DNA of 64,000 nt from NCBI RefSeq assembly GCF_005490985.1, contig NZ_CP027869.1:620001-684000 (forward strand), read 5' to 3'. Made by a program: the position numbers and the translations under genes. Under the pieces are notes generated by a model, which worked only from the letters and a program-made list of their open reading frames with translations, was not told the origin of the DNA and searched no databases. The stretch comes from Curtobacterium sp. SGAir0471 (GTDB taxonomy: Bacteria > Actinomycetota > Actinomycetes > Actinomycetales > Microbacteriaceae). Shown one piece after another: positions 25,707-36,515 of this stretch (the first letter of the stretch is position 1; the number at the start of each line of letters is the position of its first letter).

Positions 25707-27008
25707 ATGTCGAACCGCCTCGCCGCGATCGCTGACGACCTGTCCGGAGCCGCAGAGATCGCCGCCGTCCTCGGGAACAGCTCGGCGACCGTCGCCCTCA
25801 CACTCGCCGCCGCGCTCGAGCACATCGCGCACTCCTCGACCGACCTCGTCCTCGACTGCGACACACGAGCACTCGAGCCGACCTCGCGTCGCGCCGCCGT
25901 CGCGCAGGCAGCGCTGCGGATGCGAGCGGCAGGAGCACCGGTCCGGCTGGTGAAGACCGATTCGCTACTGCGCGGCGGCATGAGCGACGTCGTCGACGGG
26001 CTCGCCGACGCCGGCGCACGCGTCGTGGTCGCCTCCGCGCTCCCGGCACTCGGACGGACGGTCGTCGACGGTCGGCTCCTCGTCCGCGGCAGGCCGGTCG
26101 CGGACGCCGGACTGCACGGCCTGGAGGCACGGGTCGTCCCCGGTCCGCTGGCCGCGGTCGGACCGCGAGCCCGTTCCGTCCCGCTCGCGGTCGTGCGCGC
26201 CGGCGGCGACGCCGTCCTCGACGCGGTCGAGCGGTCGATCGGCACCGGTGAGGTCCCCGTGCTCGACGCCGTCACCGACGACGATCTCGACCGGATCGCA
26301 GCGGCGCTCGACGGCGCGGACTGCACGGTCGTCGGCTCCGGCGGGATCGCTGCGGCAGTCGGTCGGCTCCGCGGCGCGCAGGCTGCGGACCCGATCGTCG
26401 CGGATCCCCGGGAGCGGTCGGCGCCCACCGGTGGATGCCAGCCCGTCCTGCTCGTCGTGGGCACGGCCAGCACCGAGGCGACCGCGCAGCTCGAGGCCCT
26501 CGCCGTGGGCGGGGTCCCCGTCGTGCCCGTGCCGCGCGACGTCCTGCTCCGCGCCGTCGACCGCCGCGAGGTCGACGACATCGACCACCCCGCGATCACC
26601 GCCGCGCGATCGGCGTTGCGTGCCGGAGCCGTGGCGATCTGCGTCGAGGACCGGCACGACCCGGTCCCGCACCTCGCCCGCCGGCTCGCCGACGGTCTCG
26701 GCATCGTGGCCGCCGCCATCAGCGGCCGGTCTGCCCTGGTGCTGACCGGTGGCGAGACGGCGCGATCCGTCCTGACCCGCCTCGACATCGCCACCATCGT
26801 TCCCGAGGGTGCCGTCGAGGTCGGCTGCGTCGTCTCGCGCGCCGACGACGGCCGTCGTGTCGTCACGCGACCCGGCAGCTTCGGGACCGCCACCAACCTG
26901 CTCGACGCGGCCGCGTTCCTCCAGGCCGCCCGAGACGACCCGTCCGCGGCCACGAGCCGTGTCGAAGCGGCCGAGGGCCGCACGAACCGAAAGGCAGCAC
27001 TGAGATGA
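25707..27008 (+). CDS. Four-carbon acid sugar kinase (DUF1537, OtnK/DtnK family)
   Basis: 433-residue ATP-dependent kinase of the DUF1537 family, which phosphorylates D-/L-threonate, erythronate or related acid sugars. N-terminal substrate domain: AAIADDLSGAAEIA, KTDSLLRGG and SALPALGRTVVDG. C-terminal nucleotide domain: VVGTASTEATAQLEAL, then ALVLTGGETARSVL and the ending RPGSFGTATNL, all expected. The ATG at 25707 follows GAGGAGGGG and is chosen over upstream in-frame codons. Its stop overlaps the PdxA2 start by 4 bp. In characterised pathways the kinase product is oxidised and decarboxylated by a PdxA2 partner to dihydroxyacetone phosphate, which is exactly the next gene here. Confidence 0.85.
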   Translation: MSNRLAAIADDLSGAAEIAAVLGNSSATVALTLAAALEHIAHSSTDLVLDCDTRALEPTSRRAAVAQAALRMRAAGAPVRLVKTDSLLRGGMSDVVDGLADAGARVVVASALPALGRTVVDGRLLVRGRPVADAGLHGLEARVVPGPLAAVGPRARSVPLAVVRAGGDAVLDAVERSIGTGEVPVLDAVTDDDLDRIAAALDGADCTVVGSGGIAAAVGRLRGAQAADPIVADPRERSAPTGGCQPVLLVVGTASTEATAQLEALAVGGVPVVPVPRDVLLRAVDRREVDDIDHPAITAARSALRAGAVAICVEDRHDPVPHLARRLADGLGIVAAAISGRSALVLTGGETARSVLTRLDIATIVPEGAVEVGCVVSRADDGRRVVTRPGSFGTATNLLDAAAFLQAARDDPSAATSRVEAAEGRTNRKAALR

Positions 27009-28027
27009 ACGCCACTCCGATCGTCGCCGTCACGATGGGCGACGGGGCCGGTGTCGGTCCAGAGATCGTCGTCGAGGCCGTCATGTCACCGGACGTCCGG
27101 GCGGTCTGCCGTCCCGTCGTCATCGGCGACCTCGGGCGTCTCCGCCAGGCCGCCGCGATCCGTGGCGTCGACGTCACGTTCAACGTCGTCGAGGACGTTG
27201 CCGACGCCGGGCACCACGACGGTGTCGTCGACGTGGTGGACCTCGGACTCCTGCCCGAGGACCTGCCGTGGGGAAAGCTCTCGCCGGTCGCGGGCGACGC
27301 GGCCTTCCAGTACATCCGTGTCGCCTGCAGGGCCGCGGCGGCGGGGACGGTCCAGGCGATCTGCACGGCGCCGTTGAACAAGGAGGCGCTGCACGCCGGC
27401 GGCCACGTGTTCCCCGGCCACACCGAGATGCTCGCGGAGCTCATGGGCGTCGACGAGGTCTCGATGATGCTCTCGACGGCGAAGCTGAAGGTCGTCCACG
27501 TGACCACCCACCTCGGGCTCATCGATGCCGTGGCGCGCATCGAACCGGGCCTCGTCGAGCGGACGATCCGGCGGGGCAACGAGGCCCTGGTGCGCGCGGG
27601 CAACCCGCACCCGAGGATCGGCGTCGCGGCCATCAACCCGCACGCCGGCGAGAACGGCCTGTTCGGCTACGGCGAGGAGGCCGAGAAGATCGCTCCGGGG
27701 GTCGATGCCGCACGCGCCGACGGGATCGACGCCGTCGGACCGCTGCCGGCCGACACCCTCTTCTTCCTCGCCGGCCGCGGGGACTACGACCTGGTCGTCG
27801 CCATGTACCACGACCAGGGGCACGGCCCCGTGAAGGTCCTGGGGATCGAGGCCGGGGTGAACATCACGGTGGGGCTCCCGGTCATCCGCACATCGGTCGA
27901 CCACGGCACGGCGTTCGACATCGCGGGCACGGGCAAGGCCGATGTCGCTAGCATGATCGAGGCGCTCCGCCAGGCCGCCGAACTCGCCCCGACGTCGGGT
28001 GCACCGAGTCCGGCCCGGGTCGCCTGA
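27005..28027 (+). CDS. PdxA2-type 4-phospho-acid-sugar dehydrogenase
   Basis: 340 residues of the PdxA (4-hydroxythreonine-4-phosphate dehydrogenase) family: VTMGDGAGVGPEI, CTAPLNKEAL, the metal-His motif FPGHTEML, VTTHLGL, NPHAGENGLFG, and the NAD/metal segment AMYHDQGHGPVKVLG. Pyridoxine-synthesis PdxA and catabolic PdxA2 look alike; the direct fusion-like coupling to a DUF1537 kinase argues strongly for the catabolic role, oxidising and decarboxylating a 4-phospho-threonate/erythronate to dihydroxyacetone phosphate. The ATG overlaps the kinase stop. Confidence 0.88.
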   Translation: MNATPIVAVTMGDGAGVGPEIVVEAVMSPDVRAVCRPVVIGDLGRLRQAAAIRGVDVTFNVVEDVADAGHHDGVVDVVDLGLLPEDLPWGKLSPVAGDAAFQYIRVACRAAAAGTVQAICTAPLNKEALHAGGHVFPGHTEMLAELMGVDEVSMMLSTAKLKVVHVTTHLGLIDAVARIEPGLVERTIRRGNEALVRAGNPHPRIGVAAINPHAGENGLFGYGEEAEKIAPGVDAARADGIDAVGPLPADTLFFLAGRGDYDLVVAMYHDQGHGPVKVLGIEAGVNITVGLPVIRTSVDHGTAFDIAGTGKADVASMIEALRQAAELAPTSGAPSPARVA

Positions 28028-28061
28028 CAGGTCCCGAGTCCCCGCTGTCCGGAAGGTGCCC

Positions 28062-28826
28062 GTGTCGATCTCGGCCAGAGCTCGGCGTGACGCGATCGTC
28101 ACGCTCGCGACGACAGTCGGACTCGCGAGCGTCGACGAGCTCTCCGAGCGCTTCGGCGTCACGGCGTCCACCATCCGGCGCGACCTCGCGACCCTGCAGG
28201 AACAGCGGAAGCTCACCCGGACGTTCGGCGGCGCGATGGCGGTGGCCGCGCACCCCGAGGCGTCGCTGCGGCAGCGGCTCGGTGAGCACTTCGACGCGAA
28301 GCGCGACATCGCCAGACGTGCAGCCGAGACAGTGGCACCCGGAACGTCGCTCTTCCTCGACAACGGCTCCACCGTCGCGGCCTTCGCCCACGCACTGCCC
28401 GTCGACGCCGAGCTCACCGTCACCACCACCAGCGTCGGGGTCGTCACCGACATGGCCGACCGTGACGACGTCCGACTGGTCATGCTCGGCGGTGAGTACC
28501 GGTCGCTGAGCAACGGGTTCGTCGGACCTCTGACCGAGGCAGCGCTCGAGTACCTGACGTTCGATGCCGCCTACCTCGGTGCCGACGCGGTGTCGCCGGA
28601 GCGCGGGATCTGCGAGGCGGACCTCGGTCAGATCCGTCTGAAGGAACTCATCGCCCGTCGTGCGACGGCGGTGTACGTCCTCGCCGACTCCTCGAAGCTC
28701 GCGCAGTCCGAGTTCCACGCGTGGACCCGACTCGGTGGCGGTTGGACCCTGGTCACGGACGACGGCATCGCACCGGACCTCGTCGAGCGGTTCAGCGCAG
28801 TGGACGTGACCGTCGTCACGGCCTGA
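28062..28826 (+). CDS. DeoR-family transcriptional regulator
   Basis: 254 residues. N-terminal winged helix: RRDAIVTLATTVGLASVDEL then the DeoR signature FGVTASTIRRDLATLQEQ with TRTFGGAM. The C-terminal sugar-phosphate sensing domain has FLDNGSTVAAFA, LGGEYR, GADAVSPERGI and a late VLADSSKLAQSEF, typical of DeoRC. GTG at 28062 is preferred to GTG at 28056 because GGAAGG lies 5 bases upstream. It closes the kinase-PdxA2 operon and is the obvious regulator of the island, presumably relieved by a phosphorylated acid sugar. Confidence 0.88.
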   Translation: MSISARARRDAIVTLATTVGLASVDELSERFGVTASTIRRDLATLQEQRKLTRTFGGAMAVAAHPEASLRQRLGEHFDAKRDIARRAAETVAPGTSLFLDNGSTVAAFAHALPVDAELTVTTTSVGVVTDMADRDDVRLVMLGGEYRSLSNGFVGPLTEAALEYLTFDAAYLGADAVSPERGICEADLGQIRLKELIARRATAVYVLADSSKLAQSEFHAWTRLGGGWTLVTDDGIAPDLVERFSAVDVTVVTA

Positions 28827-28883
28827 CCAGCCGTACTCATCGGCCAGCGGCTCGGCAGCTCGTGCAACTCCGCGGCTCGACGC

Positions 28884-29624
28884 TCACCGGCCCGGCAGCA
28901 TCGACAGCGCCCCCGACCGCTGCGCGAGCATCTCGTCGTACGTGCCGTCGCGCTCGGACCAGCGGAGCGGCCGGGCCCGCTCGACCACGACCTCGTGCGG
29001 CGTCGGGTCCTGCGAGAGCAGGCCGACCACCTCGTCGAGGAACGCCTCGAGGGGCAGCGCGTTCGGGTTGAGCTGCTCCTGCCCAGCGGTCGCGACGGCC
29101 GGCGGGACGAGTTCGCTGACGCCGACTCCCGTGCCCGCGAGGTGCGCCCGGAGCGACTCGGTGTACGAGTGCACGGCCGCCTTCGTCGCGCCGTAGGTCG
29201 GCATCAGCGGGAACGGGGTGAAGCCGATCCCGGACGTCACGGTGAGGACGTCGCCGTGCCCCTGTGCGAGTAGGTGCGGCGTGAACGCGTCGACCACGCG
29301 GATGGTGCCGAGCAGGTTCACGGCGACGGACTGCTCGGCCTGCGCGACGTGCGCGGGGTCCCGCAGGTCCTCGGTGAGCATGACGCCGGACATCGTGATG
29401 ACGAGGTCGAGGTCGGGGTGCGCGGCGAGGACCTCATCGCGGGCCGCGAGCACGGATGCGGCGTCCGTCACGTCGACGGTGACCGACTCGACGTCGTCGA
29501 GGTCGGCGGTGCGCCGTCCGCCGACGACGACCGTCGAACCGGCGTCGCGGAAGCGGCGGGCGAGACCGGCGCCGATCCCCGAGGTGCCTCCGGCGATGAA
29601 GACGGTGCGGTTGCTGATGTCCAT
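28884..29624 (-). CDS. Short-chain dehydrogenase/reductase
   Basis: 246-residue classical SDR: cofactor motif IAGGTSGIGAG near residue 10, GGRRTAD (Arg favours NADP), catalytic Ser in TVTSGIGF and Tyr-x3-Lys in YGATKAA. The ATG at 29624 has GGGAGG upstream. It is transcribed divergently from an XRE-MmyB regulator, a pairing common in actinobacteria where the regulator controls the reductase. Substrate unknown. Confidence 0.88.
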   Translation of the reverse strand: MDISNRTVFIAGGTSGIGAGLARRFRDAGSTVVVGGRRTADLDDVESVTVDVTDAASVLAARDEVLAAHPDLDLVITMSGVMLTEDLRDPAHVAQAEQSVAVNLLGTIRVVDAFTPHLLAQGHGDVLTVTSGIGFTPFPLMPTYGATKAAVHSYTESLRAHLAGTGVGVSELVPPAVATAGQEQLNPNALPLEAFLDEVVGLLSQDPTPHEVVVERARPLRWSERDGTYDEMLAQRSGALSMLPGR

Positions 29625-29757
29625 GTGGGTCGTCCTCCCGGTTCGGTGGTGGTGCACCGATGGTCGCTCCGCGCTCGGCAGGTCCGACAGGCCGCCGTCT
29701 TCCGGGGGAGTGGCAGGGCCCCCGCTCCGCACGTCCTGCCGGGATACCGTGTGCTCC

Positions 29758-30606
29758 GTGGAGGAGCGCGCGGACGACAACCGGCTCGGTCGGTACCTGG
29801 CGGCCAGGCGGGCGGTCGTGACGCCGGAACAGGTCGGGCTCCCCTCGGGGCCGCGCCGCCGGGTCGCCGGGCTCCGGCGCGAGGAGGTCGCGCTGCTCGC
29901 CGGCATCAGCGCCGACTACTACCTGCGGCTCGAGCGCGGTCGCGACCGCAACCCCTCGCAGCAGGTCGTCGAGGCGCTCGCTCGGGTGCTCGACCTCGAC
30001 GACGTGGAGCGCGAGTACCTCACCGACCTCGCCGCACCCCGGCCCCGGCGGCGCCGGCCCCGTCGGACCGATCGGGTGCCGGACCGCCTGCACCACCTGC
30101 TCGCCGCCGTGGGCGTGCCCGCCTTCGTCGAGAACCGCACGCTCGACGTCCTCGCGGCCAACGCCCTGGCGACGGCACTGTCACCGCGGATGACCCCCGG
30201 TCACAACCGGCTGCGGTCGCTCCTGCTCGACCACGAGGAACGCGCGTTCCAGCAGGACTGGGACCGCGCCGTCGTCGACATGATCGCGGCGTTCCGGCAC
30301 ACCCTGGGCACCGAGGTCGAGGACGCCCGGGCGATCGAGCTCGTCGGCGAGCTGTCGTTGGTGAGCGCCCGGTTCCGGGAGGTCTGGGCGCGGCAGGACG
30401 TCCGTCCGCTCGCCGGCAACACGACCGTGGTCCGGCACCCCGGCGTCGGGACCCTGCGCCTGCACCGCGACAAGCTCCCCGTCGACGACGTCGTCCTGGT
30501 GCTCTACTACGCGGACGAGGGGTCGGCCGACGCCGAGAAGCTCCGCCTGCTCGGCGCACTCGAGCGGTCGGACCGCGGGCCGTCGGACGGCGCATCAACT
30601 CCGTGA
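29758..30606 (+). CDS. XRE-family regulator with MmyB-like ligand domain
   Basis: 282 residues. The N-terminal helix-turn-helix (LGRYLAARR..., RRRVAGLRREEVALLAGIS, YYLRLERGRDRNPS) is the characteristic pattern of this class, and the C-terminal 170 residues (VENRTLDVLAANALATAL...) match the MmyB-like PAS-type domain that binds fatty-acid-like ligands. The GTG at 29758 begins just before the first helix; a GTG at 29749 is an alternative, and neither has a clear ribosome site, so a leaderless message is possible. Likely represses or activates the divergent SDR gene. Confidence 0.85.
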   Translation: MEERADDNRLGRYLAARRAVVTPEQVGLPSGPRRRVAGLRREEVALLAGISADYYLRLERGRDRNPSQQVVEALARVLDLDDVEREYLTDLAAPRPRRRRPRRTDRVPDRLHHLLAAVGVPAFVENRTLDVLAANALATALSPRMTPGHNRLRSLLLDHEERAFQQDWDRAVVDMIAAFRHTLGTEVEDARAIELVGELSLVSARFREVWARQDVRPLAGNTTVVRHPGVGTLRLHRDKLPVDDVVLVLYYADEGSADAEKLRLLGALERSDRGPSDGASTP

Positions 30607-30630
30607 GGCCGAGCCGGACACACAGTGCTG

Positions 30631-30660
30631 CGGGTGCTAACTTTTTCTTGTTAGCACCCG
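30631..30660. promoter_or_regulatory. AT-rich-loop inverted repeat before the amidase
   Basis: An 11-bp perfect stem (CGGGTGCTAAC at 30631-30641, GTTAGCACCCG at 30650-30660) around loop TTTTTCTT. It lies 24 bases after the XRE stop and 30 bases before the amidase start. As a palindrome centred on a low-GC core next to the amidase-TetR unit it is a good TetR operator candidate; it could also terminate the XRE transcript. Confidence 0.5.
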
Positions 30661-30690
30661 TTGGTCGGTGCTCGGCCCGAAGGAGCGCAC

Positions 30691-32184
30691 ATGTCCGTCC
30701 GTCCACCCACCACGGCGCAGGTCGCCGACCTCGCCGCACGGATCGGCTACGCCGACATCGCCGCGGCGCCCGAGGAGTACACCGCGATGATCGCGGGGAT
30801 GACCGGGGTCTACGACGCCCTCGACGCGATCCCCGACCCGCAGGTCTCGAGCGGACGCGACGCAGTCCGGTACTCGGTTCCCACGTCCGCCGGGGACCCG
30901 CACCATGCCTGGGAGGTACGCACCTCCGTCCACGGTGCCCCGTCCGGTCCGTTGCAGGGCGTCCGGCTCGGCGTGAAGGACAGTATCCTCGTCGCCGGCG
31001 TGCCGATGCGCAACGGCTCGGCGGAGCTGGCGACCTTCGTGCCGGACGAGGACGCCACGGTCGTCGCGCGAGCGCTCGCCGCGGGGGCCGAGGTGGTCGG
31101 CAAGACCACGAACGAGTACTTCTGCATGTCCGGGGGGAGTCACACCGCAGCGACCGGGGTGGTCCACAACCCACACCGCCGAGGGTGGTCCGCCGGTGGA
31201 TCGTCGAGCGGGAGCGCGGTCGCGCTCGTGACCGGCGACGCCGACATGACCCTCGGCGCCGACCAGGCCGGCTCGATCCGGATGCCGGCCTCGTGGTGCG
31301 GCGTGGTGGGGCTCAAGCCGACGTACGGTCTGGTGCCCTACACCGGCATCGCCACGCTCGACGGCTTCTTCGACCACGTCGGACCGATGACGCGCACGGT
31401 GGTGGACAACGCGCGACTCCTCGAGGTCATCGCGGGTCCGGACGGGTTCGACCCACGGCAGCGCGGGGAGGTCGGCGGCGGGTACCTCGACACGATCGAA
31501 GACGGCATCGAGGGGCTGCGGATCGGCGTGCTCACCGAGGGGTTCGGGACGGAGCACGCCGAGGCCGAGGTCGACCGGACCGTCCGCGGTGCGGCTGAGG
31601 CGCTCCGGCTGCAGGGGGCGGTCGTCGAGGACGTCTCGATCCCGCTGCACGCCCTCGGCCCGGCGCTGTGGACCGCGATCGCCATCGAGGGCATGGCTGA
31701 GACGGTCCTGCGCGACCAGGGTTTCGGCTTCGGCCGATCTGACCGGTACCCCGTCGACATGATGCAGCACCTGTTCGACCACCGGACGCCCGACGCTCAC
31801 CCTGCGAACGTCCGGCTCTTCACCCTCGTCGGCGCCCACGTGGACCAGCAGGCCGGACGACTGCACTACGCGAAGGCCGTCAACCGTGCACGGGTGCTCC
31901 GCGCCGCGTACGACGACGCCCTCATGCGCTACGACGTCCTCGTCACACCGACGACGCCGCAGACGGCCCGGCCGCTCCCGGATCCCTCGCACGGACCCGG
32001 GGCATCGATCGGTGCGTCGATCGAGATGTCGGCGAACACGACCCCGTTCAACGTCACCCACCACCCGGCGCTCAGCGTGCCGTGCGGCGCCGTCGACGGG
32101 CTCCCCGTCGGCATCCAGCTCGTCGGCGCGCACTTCGACGAGGCGACCCTGTACCGGGTTGGTCGCGCGATCGAGCGACGCTGA
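30691..32184 (+). CDS. Amidase-signature family hydrolase
   Basis: 497 residues. The Ser-cisSer-Lys triad is visible: Lys96 in LGVKDSIL, the cis-Ser in the Gly/Ser loop SAGGSSSGSA (about 168-176), and the nucleophile Ser195 in GADQAGSIRMPAS. Family members hydrolyse carboxylic amides, aryl amides or carbamates; this one has an N-terminal extension and the AGSIR variant seen in nitrile-pathway and related amidases. AAGGAG lies 6 bases before the ATG at 30691. A TetR regulator follows on the same strand and probably controls it. No signal peptide, so cytoplasmic. Confidence 0.88.
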   Translation: MSVRPPTTAQVADLAARIGYADIAAAPEEYTAMIAGMTGVYDALDAIPDPQVSSGRDAVRYSVPTSAGDPHHAWEVRTSVHGAPSGPLQGVRLGVKDSILVAGVPMRNGSAELATFVPDEDATVVARALAAGAEVVGKTTNEYFCMSGGSHTAATGVVHNPHRRGWSAGGSSSGSAVALVTGDADMTLGADQAGSIRMPASWCGVVGLKPTYGLVPYTGIATLDGFFDHVGPMTRTVVDNARLLEVIAGPDGFDPRQRGEVGGGYLDTIEDGIEGLRIGVLTEGFGTEHAEAEVDRTVRGAAEALRLQGAVVEDVSIPLHALGPALWTAIAIEGMAETVLRDQGFGFGRSDRYPVDMMQHLFDHRTPDAHPANVRLFTLVGAHVDQQAGRLHYAKAVNRARVLRAAYDDALMRYDVLVTPTTPQTARPLPDPSHGPGASIGASIEMSANTTPFNVTHHPALSVPCGAVDGLPVGIQLVGAHFDEATLYRVGRAIERR

Positions 32185-32257
32185 CGACGCCGGACCGGTG
32201 GGATCATGGACGACAGCCCGGCCCCACCGGTCCGGCCAGGAAACGGAAGGCGTGGGC

Positions 32258-32938
32258 GTGACCCGATCCGACGAGATGCGGCTCCGGATCCTCGAGACCG
32301 CGCACGACCTGCTGAACCGCGACGGCCGTGACGCCGTCACGACCCGTGCCGTCACGAGCGCGCTGCACATCCAGGCGCCGACGATCTACCGGATCTTCGG
32401 GGACAAGCAGGGGCTCCTCGACCAGGTCGCTCTCCATGGCTTCTCGGCGCACCTGGCGACCTGGACCGGGTGGACGCCGGGCGCCGACCCCGTCGAGTCG
32501 ATGCGGCAGGGCTGGGCGATGCACGTCGAGTGGGGGCTGCGGCACCCGCAGGTCTACTCGATCGCATACGGCGACCCGAGGGTCGGTTCGTCCTCCCCGG
32601 CGGCCGACGCGATCGACGCGATCCTCCGGACGCAGGTCGAACAGGCGGCGGCGAACGGTGTGCTCGCCGTCCCGGTCGAGGTCGCCGTCAGCATGGTCCG
32701 GGCGGCGGGTGTCGGCGTGGTGTTCACCCTGCTCGCGATGCCCTCGGACGCACGTGACCTCTCGCTCTCGGAACGGATCCGCGAGTCGATCTTCGCCGCG
32801 GTGTTCACCGATCGCTCGCCCGGTGCGGACCGGGGCGGTGCCGCGATGCAGCTCAAGCGCGAGCTCGAGGACGCGACCGCGCTCAGCCCGAACGAGCGCG
32901 CCCTGCTCGGCGACTGGCTCGACCGACTCGTGCAGTAG
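32258..32938 (+). CDS. TetR-family transcriptional regulator
   Basis: 226 residues; the N-terminal DNA-binding domain reads LRILETAHDLLNRDG, VTTRAVTSALHIQAPTIYRIFGDKQGLL, typical TetR helices 1-4. The C-terminal ligand domain is of the WHG/tetR_C type with no recognised ligand residues. GTG at 32258 is chosen over 32252 because GGAAGG lies 7 bases upstream. Located 73 bases after the amidase gene, same direction; the likely operator is the palindrome at 30631-30660. Confidence 0.85.
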   Translation: MTRSDEMRLRILETAHDLLNRDGRDAVTTRAVTSALHIQAPTIYRIFGDKQGLLDQVALHGFSAHLATWTGWTPGADPVESMRQGWAMHVEWGLRHPQVYSIAYGDPRVGSSSPAADAIDAILRTQVEQAAANGVLAVPVEVAVSMVRAAGVGVVFTLLAMPSDARDLSLSERIRESIFAAVFTDRSPGADRGGAAMQLKRELEDATALSPNERALLGDWLDRLVQ

Positions 32939-33000
32939 ACGGCTGTGAGGAGCGAGCTGGCGAGCGGGCAGGCCGGCTGACGGACCGGCACCGAGGCGTC

Positions 33001-33059
33001 GGACGGGAGGCCCGGATCACCGCCGCCGGTCGGCGCACGGTGATCCGCGCCTCCCGTCC
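33001..33059. terminator. Long hairpin between TetR and gapB
   Basis: Outer arms GGACGGGAGGC (33001-33011) and GCCTCCCGTCC (33049-33059), inner arms CCGGATCACCG and CGGTGATCCG. Convergent genes end on both sides, so it should act in both directions. Member of the GACGGGAGGC palindrome family. Confidence 0.7.
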
Positions 33060-33066
33060 GGACCGA

Positions 33067-34595
33067 TCAGAGGGCTGCGTGCGCCTCCTCACGGACCGGA
33101 CGTGGAGCGCCACCGGCGGCCGCCGGTGCCGTCCGTCGGACCCCGGCCATCTCCTGCAGGACCCGGTGGGCCTGCCGGCTGTACCCGGACTCGTTGTCGT
33201 ACCAGACGTACAGCACCACGTGCTCGGATCCGTCCGCGATGGTCGCGAGCCCGTCCACGATCCCTGCTCGTCGGCTGCCGAGCAGGTCCGTCGAGACGAT
33301 CTCGGGCGACTCCACGTAGTCGATCTGCCGCCGGAGCACCGAGGTGAGCGAGGACTCCCGCAGCACCCCGTTCAGCTCGTCGCGTCCGACCGGGCGACCG
33401 AGCGTCAGGTGGAGGACCGCGAGCGAGACGTTCGGCGTGGGGACGCGGACGGCGTTGCCGGTGAGCCGGCCGCGGAGTTCGGGAAGTGCCTTCTCGGCGG
33501 CCTTCGCGGCACCGGTCGCTGTGATCACCATGTTCAGGCCCGCCGCCCGCCCGCGTCGGTCGGCGGGGTGGTAGTTGTCGACCAGGTTCTGGTCGTTCGT
33601 CGCGGAGTGCACGGTCTCGACGTGCCCGTGGACGATGCCGTAGGCGTCGGACACGACCTTCAGCACCGGGACGATCGCGTTCGTCGTGCACGAGGCGGCG
33701 CTCACGACCGCGTCGTCGCCGATGCCGTCGTGGTTGATGCCGTGCACGACGTTCGGCACGTCACCCTTCGCGGGCGCGGTGAGCAGCACGCGGGCCGCGC
33801 CGGGGGCGAGCAGGTGCTGCCCGAGCCCCTCGGCGTCACGCCAGCGACCGGTCGTGTCGACGACGATCGCGTCCTCGATGCCGTGTGCGCGGTAGTCCAC
33901 GGCGCCGGGGGAGTCGGCCGAGATGAACTGCACCAGGGTGCCGTTCGCCGTGATCGTGTCGCGCTCGGTGTCGACCGTGACGGTGCCGGCGAAGGGACCG
34001 TGGATCGAGTCCCGACGGAGCAGGCTCGCGCGCTTGACCAGGTCGTCGGGCCCCCGGCGCCGGACGACGACGGCGCGCAGGGCGAGCGGGGCGTGCTCCC
34101 CGGCGCGTTCGAGCAGGATCCGGGCGAGCATCCGACCGATCCTCCCGAACCCGTAGAGGACGACGTCGCGCGGAGCGTCGCGGTGCGGTCCGTCCGCCGT
34201 GCCCCGGTGCAGGAAGAACTCGTCCGCCAGGAACTCGCGCAGGGTGCTGCCGAGACGGTCGCGTCGGTGGCGGGCCGCGAGGTCGCCGAGGTCCACCGAC
34301 ACCGACGACAGTGCCATCGTGTCGAGCTCGGTCAGGATCGCCAGGCTCGTCGCGACGGGCAGTTCAGTCTCGTCGACCCGGCGGCTCGAGCGGTGCGCCT
34401 TGACGATCCCGATCGGGGACTGCCCGACCAGGGGACGGCCGTGCACGGACGGCACGACGTCGTCCCGCCGGTAGAGCCGTCCGATGAGCGGCACCATCGC
34501 CTCGGCGGCCGCGAGCTTCTCGTCCCACGCGCGCTGCAGGTCCGCGCGCTCGGCGGCGGTGGACACCCCGGTCGTGGTCGGGACGCCGGCGGGCA

Positions 34596-34596
<1 letters not shown>
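33067..34596 (-). CDS. gapB: Glyceraldehyde-3-phosphate dehydrogenase, long GapB type
   Basis: 509 residues, about 150 more than glycolytic GapA, with an N-terminal extension (roughly residues 1-145) as in corynebacterial GapB, which works mainly in gluconeogenesis. NAD(P) motif YGFGRIGRMLAR, catalytic Cys in AASCTTNAI, and C-terminal WYDNESGYSRQ are all present. The ATG at 34596 overlaps the last base of the pck stop (TGATG), so the two are translationally coupled. Pairing with PEP carboxykinase and a C4-dicarboxylate importer supports the gluconeogenic direction. Confidence 0.9.
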
Positions 34597-36491
<1,895 letters not shown>

Positions 36492-36515
36492 CGTCGATCT
36501 CCTCGTGACGGGGGA

